From Rhodomicrobium lacus (lineage in GTDB: Bacteria; Pseudomonadota; Alphaproteobacteria; Rhizobiales; Rhodomicrobiaceae): a stretch of DNA of 64,000 nucleotides. The stretch lies in the NCBI RefSeq assembly GCF_003992725.1, contig NZ_RZNF01000012.1, forward strand, positions 62,001 to 126,000. The letters are read 5' to 3'. Below are positions 28,271 through 35,474 of the stretch, piece after piece. The translations under genes were made by a program, and so were the position numbers. Each line of letters starts with the position of its first letter. Positions within the stretch are counted from its first letter, which is position 1. Below the pieces are notes generated by a model. It searched no databases, was not told the origin of the DNA, and worked only from the letters and a program-made list of their open reading frames with translations.

Positions 28271-28292
28271 CGTATTATGGTACCTTAATACC
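28271..28292. promoter_or_regulatory. 22-bp palindromic operator candidate upstream of had (site 2)
   Basis: This almost perfect 22-bp inverted repeat (GGTATTA arm, central GGTACC, two mismatched pairs) lies 28 bp before the had ATG. It shares 19 of 22 bases with the gcdH site. It begins 6 bp after the likely -35 box, so it covers the -10 region. Confidence 0.65.
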
Positions 28293-28298
28293 GAATTT

Positions 28299-28304
28299 GG
28301 TCAA
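28299..28304 (-). promoter_or_regulatory. Probable -35 box of the had-bcr operon
   Basis: The minus strand reads TTGACC here. The expected -10 falls inside the palindrome (TACCAT after 16 bp, or CATAAT after 19 bp), so the exact pairing is uncertain. The layout is that of a repressor-occluded promoter. Confidence 0.4.
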
Positions 28305-28343
28305 GCAAATTCCACTCATCATCAGGGTCGTTCAAGGCCGGGC

Positions 28344-28787
28344 TTACCCCGGTCTTTTCAAGGCGGCCTTTCTTGCCAAGCTTGCCGCCGATGTGCGCCG
28401 CGCCGCTGCTTCAGGCGGGTCGTTATTGCGCCCGTCGAGGACCGATCTGACGAGGTCGGGCTGATCGGCGGGCGCGCAGATGCAGCTGGGCGAAGTTGTG
28501 AGTGAATTCCCCGTTGGCGAAGTAGCGCTCCCGAAAATAGGCCAGCTTCCCATCATACTTCTCGGCGTCGAGCGTGCCCGCATCGCGCGTCGCGCCTTCG
28601 CGCAAATCAGGTCGGCGCGGGCAAAATTGCCCATGACCTTGCCTCGCTCGCGAGCTTCGACGTGACAGATATCGAAAGCGGGCGCCGCGTCGGGGCGCAC
28701 GACGAAGATTCTCGATTGCACGACAAGCAGGCGGCCCTGACGACGCTTTTGAAGCATTTGGGAGGCTTGCCCACGCAGGTGGATCAT
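28344..28787 (-). pseudogene. Possible decayed coding region between had and benE
   Basis: Two overlapping minus-strand frames each read as plausible protein over part of this stretch. One gives RIFVVRPDAAPAFDICHVEA and GKVMGNFARAD. The next, from about 28605 to 28423, gives DAGTLDAEKYDGKLAYF and RERYFANGEFTHNFAQLHLR. Joined by a frameshift near 28600-28612 they would make one ~100-residue protein. I do not recognise the family. It may also be chance open frame in GC-rich DNA. Confidence 0.3.
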
Positions 28788-29992
28788 CGCGTGGCCGATG
28801 TCACGACGACCTTTCCGGAATGTTCGGTTCGGGTCGTCACACGCGGTAGAAGAACAAGCGCTGCCGTAACGCCGACCGCGAGCCCCCAGAAAGCAGAACC
28901 GATCCCAAGGAACGACATGCCGGAAGCCGTCACTAAAAAGGTAAGAACAGCGGGTTCGCGCTCCCGCTCGACGTCCATCGCGCCAGCAAGGCCGTTCATG
29001 ATCGCGCCAAGCAGAGCTAGGCCTGCCACGGCCGCCACCAGTTCTTTCGGTAACGACGCGAAAAGAGAGGCGAGCGTCGCTCCAAATAGGCCAACGATGA
29101 TATAAATGACGCCGAGGGCGACGCCAGCGATGTAACGCTTGCCGGCATCGTGATTGGCTTCCGTGCCGGAGCAGATCGCCGCCGTGATCGCCGCGAGATT
29201 GACGCCATGCGAACCGAACGGCGCCATCACGACCGAGAGCGCCGATGTGTTCCAGACGAGCGGCCCTGATGGTGTGCCGTATCCGAAGGCGCGCAACACG
29301 GCGACGCCTGTCAGGAACTGCCCTGTCAGCGTCACCAGGGCCAGCGGCACGCCGAGCCCGATGATGGCAGCCAGCGAGAATTCCGGTGTGGTCCAGACGG
29401 GGCGCGCCAGTTCAATATGGAAGGCGTCGAAATGAAGTTCGCCACCGATCGCGGATAGCCCGACGCCCAGAACCAGCACCAGCGCGATGGCATAGCGGGG
29501 CAGAAGACGTTTCAGCACGACGTAAGCGGCGAAGAGCGTGCCGACCAGGACGGGCGAAGCAGGGAAATTCGTGAAGACCTCCGCGCCGAACCGGAACAGG
29601 ATGCCAGCGAGCATGGCAGACGCGATGGATTTCGGAATGCGCGCCATCACGGCATCGAACAGTCCCGAAATGCCGATCACCATGATGAGCGCGGCGGCGA
29701 AGACGAAGGCGCCGATGGCTTCCGGATAGGAATAGGCCGGCAATGAGGTAACGAGCAGCGCGGCCCCCGGCGTCGACCATGCCGTGATGACCGGTGCGCG
29801 AAAGAAGAGCGACAGCGCGATAGCCGAAATGCCCGCCCCGATGGAGATCGCCCATATCCAGGAAGATAGTTCCGCGTGGCTGAGATGGGCCGCGCTCGCC
29901 GCCTGAAAGATGATGAGCGACGGCCCCGCGTACGAGACGACAACCGCGATGAACCCGGCAACTGTCGCCGAAAACGAGAAATCCTTCCACAT
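28784..29992 (-). CDS. benE: BenE-type benzoate transporter
   Basis: This is a 402-residue inner-membrane carrier of the benzoate:H+ symporter family, with about eleven or twelve hydrophobic helices. The family hallmarks GISAIALSLFFRAPVITAWS and TPGAALLVTSL lie near residues 55-85, and TGQFLTGVAVLRAFGYG in the middle. The ATG at 29992 (MWKDFSFSATVAGFIAV) is preferred; a longer frame runs to 30079 into the MocR gene's control region. It is divergent from a MocR-type regulator, which may control it. It gives a second uptake route next to the ABC importer. Confidence 0.9.
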   Translation of the reverse strand: MWKDFSFSATVAGFIAVVVSYAGPSLIIFQAASAAHLSHAELSSWIWAISIGAGISAIALSLFFRAPVITAWSTPGAALLVTSLPAYSYPEAIGAFVFAAALIMVIGISGLFDAVMARIPKSIASAMLAGILFRFGAEVFTNFPASPVLVGTLFAAYVVLKRLLPRYAIALVLVLGVGLSAIGGELHFDAFHIELARPVWTTPEFSLAAIIGLGVPLALVTLTGQFLTGVAVLRAFGYGTPSGPLVWNTSALSVVMAPFGSHGVNLAAITAAICSGTEANHDAGKRYIAGVALGVIYIIVGLFGATLASLFASLPKELVAAVAGLALLGAIMNGLAGAMDVEREREPAVLTFLVTASGMSFLGIGSAFWGLAVGVTAALVLLPRVTTRTEHSGKVVVTSATR

Positions 29993-30057
29993 TGCGACTT
30001 TGCTCCGCTTATGATGAGGCCGGTTTAGCGTTCGACCGGGGCTTGCGGCAGGGGCAG

Positions 30058-30110
30058 TTTCATGAAAAGTGAGCGGCACAGTTTGTGATGGCCGCTTTCA
30101 TGAGCAGTGA
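30058..30110. repeat. Two direct repeats in the benE-mocR intergenic region
   Basis: TTTCATGA-NN-AGTGA occurs at 30058-30072 and again at 30096-30110, 38 bp apart and in the same orientation. MocR-type regulators typically bind direct repeats. The second copy covers the likely start codon of the regulator, which would suit autorepression. Confidence 0.5.
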
Positions 30111-31545
30111 CTTCAAACTCCTCTATCGCGCAATTGCCGGGCAGATCGCAAACCAGATCGAGGCCGGTCTCTATCGCGAAGGCGAGCGGCTTCCCTCTGT
30201 CAGGGCGCTGGCGAAAACGCACGAGGTCAGCGCCACCACGGCGGCGCGCGTGCTCATCGAACTTGAACAGAACGGCTTCGTTGAAGCGCGCGCCCGTTCG
30301 GGGTTTTATGTCACAAGCAGGACGCAGGCCGGAAATACACCTTCCGCGACGCGAACCGCGCCAATACCCGCTTCGGCCAAGGTTAACGAGCTGATCGGGC
30401 GGATTTTCAGGGCCACGATCAGCACAGGCGCGGCTCGCCCCGTCATGCCTCTCGGCGCGGCTGAGTTGGACGAAGCCCTGCTGCCTCACAAGGAACTCGC
30501 CGTCGCCGTTGCAAGAGCGGTTAGAGAAGGCGGTGCATCGCTTCTCGCCTACGGCCATCGAAACGGCGATCCAGCCCTGCGCCGCCGCATCGCCCATATT
30601 CTTGGATTGCGTGGGGTGTCGCTCATCCCGGACGACATCGTTGTGACCACGGGAGAGAGCGAGGCGCTCGGACTGGCGTTGATGGCGCTGACCTCTCCCG
30701 GCGCTGCGGTCGCGGTCGAGTCCCCGTGCTTTTTCGGCATCCTGCAATGGATCGAGACGCTGGGCCTCCGCGCTGTCGAGATCGCAACCGATCCGCATCG
30801 CGGCATAGACATCGACGAGTTGGAGCGTATCGCAGAAGCCACGCCACTGGCGGCGCTTGCACTTAACCCGACATTTCATAACCCTTTCGGCTTTGCCATG
30901 CCGCCAGAAGCGATGCGCCGTCTCATGTCAGTTGTTGAGCGCCACCGACTGCCGGTGATCGAAGACGACGTGTATGGCGAGCTTCATCATGCCGGGCGGG
31001 TCAGGCTGCCGCTCAAGAGCTTCGACCGGGACGGGTGGGTTATTTATTGCTCTTCATTCTCGAAGACGCTCGCGCCTGGTTTCCGCATCGGATGGTGTGT
31101 GCCCGGCCGCTTTGGCGATAATTTCGAGCGTGTGCGCGCCCCCTGCAACGCAGGCGTCACGACGCTCACGCAGAGAGCCCTTTCCGTTTATCTCGACGGG
31201 CGCGCTTATCGTCGGCACCTTGACGGACTGCGCCGATTATTCGGGTCGCAGGCATCTGCAATCCGTAAGCTCGTGCTGGAGAGCTTCCCTATCGGAACCC
31301 TCATAAGTGAGCCGGGAGGTGGATTTGTCTTCTGGGTGGAAATTCCCGCACCATTCGACGTGATGCGCTTCAGCGAACTCGCGCTTGCCGAAGGTATTTC
31401 AATCGCACCCGGCCCTATCTTTTCGGCGTCAGGTGGGTTCGACAGCGCCTTTCGTCTCAGCGTTGGGCGGCGTCTTACGCCAGATGTTGAAGCCGCGATC
31501 CGCAGCCTGGGACGAATTGCAGTCGAGATGAAAACTGTCCGGTAG
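30100..31545 (+). CDS. MocR-type regulator (GntR winged helix fused to aminotransferase fold)
   Basis: This is a cytoplasmic transcription factor of about 481 residues. Residues ~1-70 form a GntR winged helix (GLYREGERLPSVRALAKTHE, SATTAARVLIELEQNGFVEA). Residues ~110-480 form a fold-type I aminotransferase domain with the PLP lysine in CSSFSKTLAPGFRIGW. Three starts are possible (GTG 30085, ATG 30088, ATG 30100). The last is chosen because the alignable region begins at once. The divergent partner is benE, so it may sense PLP or an amino compound linked to aromatic uptake. The target is inference. Confidence 0.87.
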   Translation: MSSDFKLLYRAIAGQIANQIEAGLYREGERLPSVRALAKTHEVSATTAARVLIELEQNGFVEARARSGFYVTSRTQAGNTPSATRTAPIPASAKVNELIGRIFRATISTGAARPVMPLGAAELDEALLPHKELAVAVARAVREGGASLLAYGHRNGDPALRRRIAHILGLRGVSLIPDDIVVTTGESEALGLALMALTSPGAAVAVESPCFFGILQWIETLGLRAVEIATDPHRGIDIDELERIAEATPLAALALNPTFHNPFGFAMPPEAMRRLMSVVERHRLPVIEDDVYGELHHAGRVRLPLKSFDRDGWVIYCSSFSKTLAPGFRIGWCVPGRFGDNFERVRAPCNAGVTTLTQRALSVYLDGRAYRRHLDGLRRLFGSQASAIRKLVLESFPIGTLISEPGGGFVFWVEIPAPFDVMRFSELALAEGISIAPGPIFSASGGFDSAFRLSVGRRLTPDVEAAIRSLGRIAVEMKTVR

Positions 31546-31783
31546 TCATCTATCGATAGCGCAGATGATCTGCCAAGGCGCCGTCTGTATCCACAGCGAG
31601 CGGCGCGGCGTGTCACCGCGCGAGCGCTCATCGCCGCACTTGCGGCCGAGCGCCAGCGGCTCTTTGGAACGAAAATCGGCTTGAAAAGCGGCTTTCCGAA
31701 CTTGAGATAATGAGGATTTACGCAAGTCGGCGGCGCTGTCGCCTTCACCCGAGCGTCGAAACAGAGCTTCGGATTTTAAAGCG

Positions 31784-32224
31784 ATGACAACCCTTTTTCA
31801 GATACTGCCGGACCCTCAAGACCTTTTGAGCCTGCCGCCTGAAGTGCTTGCGGGTACCATCATCGAATGCATCCCCGACTATCGGCGTAACGAGGGGCGT
31901 TTCCAGTTGGCGGACTTGATTCACGGCTGTTTCCGATCGCATGGAAATGAGAATGCCTATTCTCAAGCTTACGAAAGGCCGATCACCCTTGCCATCGCCG
32001 AAGCCTTGAACTGGCTTACGGCTCAGGGACTGGTCATGCTCGATCCTACGCAGCCAGTGCAAGCGCAATGGTTGACGTTAACCCGTCGAGGACAATCTCT
32101 GAAAACAGGCGCGGACGTCGAAGCATCCCTATCGCTTGTTGACCGCGAGTTTTTCTTGGGGCCAAGGCTTGATGTAAAGAACGCAGCCCTGATGGACATC
32201 TCAAGGGAAGGAATTTCGTCGTAG
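31784..32224 (+). CDS. Hypothetical protein
   Basis: This is a 146-residue soluble protein of no family I recognise. It starts MTTLFQILPDPQDLLSLPPE. Its middle (PITLAIAEALNWLTAQGLVM) and the following strand (QWLTLTRRGQSL) look like a winged-helix turn and wing. No signal or membrane segment is visible. It is flanked by the MocR gene and the siderophore importer but not coupled to either. The C-terminus (ALMDISREGISS) is abrupt, so truncation is possible. Confidence 0.45.
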   Translation: MTTLFQILPDPQDLLSLPPEVLAGTIIECIPDYRRNEGRFQLADLIHGCFRSHGNENAYSQAYERPITLAIAEALNWLTAQGLVMLDPTQPVQAQWLTLTRRGQSLKTGADVEASLSLVDREFFLGPRLDVKNAALMDISREGISS

Positions 32225-32413
32225 GCGAGTTTCGCGCGCTTTGCCCAAGCAGCATGAACGGCTTCATGGTTGAGACCGTCGACCCATCTGGCTTTCGGAT
32301 CGCCTGCCGCTTCACTGGCCCGACTGGGTAGTACTTCTCCTGCGGCCCCCATCGCCGCAAAATTGGACCGGCAAAAGCTTCAGCTTACCAAAAAGCGCGA
32401 GAACGCCTCATCG

Positions 32414-33214
32414 TCAGAGCGTTAAGACCGGCACCAACGTCTCAGCTTGCTTGCCGTCATGCACGAACGGTAACCGCCTAATCGGCACACCATAAAGCCG
32501 CTCCAACTCCGGCTCAGCAAGGACGGTCGCCGCCGGTCCCAAAACATAGTCTTCGCCTCCGAGCATCAAGGCGGCGAGATCGGCCACGGCAAGCGCGTGA
32601 TGGGGATGGTGCGTTGTAAAGATAACCGTAATCCCTTCCTGCGCGGCAAGTCGGCGAATCCATTGCAGCACGATGCCCTGATTTTTCAAGTCGAGAGCAG
32701 AGGCAGGTTCATCCAGAATCAGAATGCGCGCCTCCGCGACGAGGGCCCGCGCGAAGATGACGAGTTGTCGCTGTCCGCCCGACAATTCGTGAAACGGACG
32801 GTTCGCAAGATGCTCAAGAGAAAAGCGGGCGAGCGCCGCGAGTGCTGCTTCCTCGTCTTTACGCGAAGGCTGCGAGAAAAGCCCGACCTTCTTTGCACGT
32901 CCCATCAAAACCATATCGAGCGTTGTGTAGTCGAAAGCTGTCTGAAAGAGTTGGGGAACAAACGCCATCTCATCGAAAGTCTGCGTATTGCCTTCAGTAG
33001 GCTGAAGAACTCCCAATAGGATTTTTAGAAGCGTTGTTTTTCCACAGCCGTTCGGCCCCAGCAATGAAAAGACGCTGCCGCGCGGAATATCGTAACTATA
33101 CTTTCGGAAAAGCCATCTTTCGCCCTGATAGGCGTGTCCTACTTCTGAAAGACGTAAGGCCGGATCATTCCGCGCCCCTACCGCTGGCTCGGCGCAGATC
33201 GCACGTTCAGTCAT
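32414..33214 (-). CDS. Iron-siderophore-type ABC transporter ATPase
   Basis: This 266-residue ATPase of the FecE/FhuC class energises metal-chelate import. Walker A is GPNGCGKTTLLK, the signature is LSGGQRQLVIFARAL, Walker B is ILILDEPASALD, and the switch histidine lies in IFTTHHPHHAL. It is the last gene of the four-gene TonB-receptor operon, and its start overlaps the permease end by 8 bp. The chelate transported (siderophore, haem or cobalamin) is not decided by sequence. Confidence 0.9.
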   Translation of the reverse strand: MTERAICAEPAVGARNDPALRLSEVGHAYQGERWLFRKYSYDIPRGSVFSLLGPNGCGKTTLLKILLGVLQPTEGNTQTFDEMAFVPQLFQTAFDYTTLDMVLMGRAKKVGLFSQPSRKDEEAALAALARFSLEHLANRPFHELSGGQRQLVIFARALVAEARILILDEPASALDLKNQGIVLQWIRRLAAQEGITVIFTTHHPHHALAVADLAALMLGGEDYVLGPAATVLAEPELERLYGVPIRRLPFVHDGKQAETLVPVLTL

Positions 33215-34265
33215 GATTCCATCCCTTCGCTTGCGCCCGCCAGAACAGCACGGCGAAAACAGGGGTGCCGACCGCCGCCGTGATCAGGCCGATTGGTAGT
33301 TCCTGCATGGTGATGGAGCGGGCAAGATCGTCCATCAGCAAAAGGAAAAGACCGCCGATAAGCGCCGCGGACGGCAAAAGTCTCGTATGGTTGGGCCCGG
33401 TCAGCATTCGGGCGAAATGCGGCACCACCATGCCGACCCATCCGACGATGCCGCTCACTGAAACCTGCGCGGCGACGATGAAAGAGACGAGAGCGATGAT
33501 CGCCCAGCGCAGGCGCGTGACATTCACGCCGAGAGCTGCCGCGTCGATTTCCCCGAGCGACAACAGATTGATGCGCCATCGCAACGCCATGAGTAAGCCG
33601 CCACCGACAAGAACAGGCACCGCAAGAATCGCAAGCCGCGTCTGATCGGCGGAGGCGAAGCTTCCCATCAGCCAGTAGACCATGCTCGGAAGCTTGGTTT
33701 CCGGGTCAGCGGTGTATTGAACGATACCCTGTATCGCATGAAAGAAGGCGCTGACGATCACGCCCGCGAGAACAAAAGCCAGCACGCCGCCTCCCTTTGC
33801 CGCGCGTGCGAGCGTGGAGGCGCACAAGAGGGCGAGCATGCCTCCCGCGAATGCCGTTGCTACGATGGCAATGGACGGGAAGCCGAACAGAATTGCGAGA
33901 ACGGCGCCCGTCGCGGCACCCGCAGAGATGCCGACGAGATCGGGCCCGACGAGCGGATTGCGCATCATCCCCTGCAACGCAGCACCCGAAATCCCAAGCC
34001 CCATGCCCGCGAGCGTGACAAGGAGCACTCTCGGCAACCGGATAACCTGAACGGCGACCTGCTCGGCATCGGTCCAGTTCACATCGACCTGCCAGGGAAC
34101 GATCAACGACCAGAGAATCTGAGCGGTGCGGTCCAACGGAACCGGATAAACACCGATGCAAAGCGAGGCCAGAACTGCCGCGATCAGCGCAAGGACGAGA
34201 AGAAACTCGATTGCAAGACCGGGAGGCGAGACGAGGGGTTGTGTTTGCTCGCACGTCGTTGTCAT
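33207..34265 (-). CDS. FecCD-family ABC transporter permease
   Basis: This is a 352-residue inner-membrane permease of the BtuC/FhuB/FecCD family with about ten helices. The family segments RLPRVLLVTLAGMGLGISGA and MRNPLVGPDLVGISAGAA are at residues ~70-125, and the ATPase-coupling region GWVGMVVPHFARMLTG is near residue 270. A single permease suggests a homodimer. It overlaps the binding-protein gene by 4 bp and the ATPase gene by 8 bp. Confidence 0.93.
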   Translation of the reverse strand: MTTTCEQTQPLVSPPGLAIEFLLVLALIAAVLASLCIGVYPVPLDRTAQILWSLIVPWQVDVNWTDAEQVAVQVIRLPRVLLVTLAGMGLGISGAALQGMMRNPLVGPDLVGISAGAATGAVLAILFGFPSIAIVATAFAGGMLALLCASTLARAAKGGGVLAFVLAGVIVSAFFHAIQGIVQYTADPETKLPSMVYWLMGSFASADQTRLAILAVPVLVGGGLLMALRWRINLLSLGEIDAAALGVNVTRLRWAIIALVSFIVAAQVSVSGIVGWVGMVVPHFARMLTGPNHTRLLPSAALIGGLFLLLMDDLARSITMQELPIGLITAAVGTPVFAVLFWRAQAKGWNHD

Positions 34266-35410
34266 GGTGTCGTTGTCTCGGAATGAGGGAGAGATACCGC
34301 CGAAAACCGCCCGGAATCGGCCATCCCGACATTGGCGGCGACAGAGAGGATGCGGTCGAGTTCGGCTTCTGAAGGATGGAAGTTAACGGCCGACGCATAA
34401 GTCTTTGCGGCCATGACGCGCAGCTTGGGAGCCAGGTCACGCGGATGGAAAAGTTCTGCCATCCAGCGCAGCCGGATCGGAGTTTCCACGATGCCCGAAA
34501 GCCCGAGAACCAACCCTTCCGGCTCGCGATAGACACGACGCAACCGCGATGCTCGAAAGATGCGCCAGCGCGGGTCTTCCACGAAAGCGGCGGCGCTTGC
34601 CACCGAAGACGATGCGGAAATCAGAATGACGTCTGGATCGAGTGAGAGCACCTGTTCGGCCGAAAGCATCGGCTGCTTGACGATCCCGCCGAAGCTGCCG
34701 CCGACGATATTGGTCCCGCCAGCGCGTTCGATGAGCCGTCCGGTCAACGTCGAAGGGCCCTGAGCGCGAACAGACCCATCGGCCAGCACCGTAACAGCAA
34801 GCACCCGTGGCCGGTCGGAAAATTTCGACGTGATCGCAGTTGTTTCGTCGAACGAAGCTTGCCAAGATGCTTGCAACGTCTTGCAACGCTCCGAACGCCC
34901 CGCGACGGCGGCAAAAACGCAGGCCGTCATCACGACGCCCTGTTCGTTCCCTGGCAACATCACCGGCAAGGCCGGGAGGCCGATGCGTTCCAGAGGTTCG
35001 GCGAGGAAGCTCATGACCATGATCGTGCCCGGATCTAGCTTCATCACGGCTTCGAGGTTGATTGCGTGCGGCGTCGGAAAACTCCGGCTTTGTCGCGACA
35101 GTTCGGCGATGCGCGGATAGAGCTTCGATATCAGGCCCCCATCGAGACTGGCACTGCTGAGATGCGTTAGCCCCGACGCGGTTTCAGGCGCGTCTGTCGC
35201 GAGGAAATACTCCGCAGCCAAAGGTGGTAGCATCAGGAGCGTGCCGCGAAACGGCATCTCAATGGAAAGATCGCGTCTTGGCAAATGAACCAAACGCGTC
35301 GCGCCCGTCGGTTCATGCAGGCTGACGGGCGCGCGCATCGCGGCTGTCGCGAAACACGCAAACGCCATCAGAGCCAGAATGCGCAGCGGCCATGCCGAAC
35401 GCCGATTCAT
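34262..35410 (-). CDS. Periplasmic iron-chelate-binding protein
   Basis: This is a 382-residue exported protein of the FecB/BtuF class (Peripla_BP_2). The start at 35410 gives a clear signal peptide (MNRRSAWPLRILALMAFACF, cleaved near ATAAM). Longer frames upstream are not plausible. The body has the two-lobe pattern with LDPGTIMVMSFLAEPLERIG and LDPDVILISASSSV. It delivers the chelate from the TonB receptor to the FecCD permease. Confidence 0.87.
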   Translation of the reverse strand: MNRRSAWPLRILALMAFACFATAAMRAPVSLHEPTGATRLVHLPRRDLSIEMPFRGTLLMLPPLAAEYFLATDAPETASGLTHLSSASLDGGLISKLYPRIAELSRQSRSFPTPHAINLEAVMKLDPGTIMVMSFLAEPLERIGLPALPVMLPGNEQGVVMTACVFAAVAGRSERCKTLQASWQASFDETTAITSKFSDRPRVLAVTVLADGSVRAQGPSTLTGRLIERAGGTNIVGGSFGGIVKQPMLSAEQVLSLDPDVILISASSSVASAAAFVEDPRWRIFRASRLRRVYREPEGLVLGLSGIVETPIRLRWMAELFHPRDLAPKLRVMAAKTYASAVNFHPSEAELDRILSVAANVGMADSGRFSAVSLPHSETTTP

Positions 35411-35474
35411 TCGTAAACGCCTTTGGATTGGTCGGAGAGAGGGCGACCGGAATTTGGCCGGCCGCCCTTTGTTA

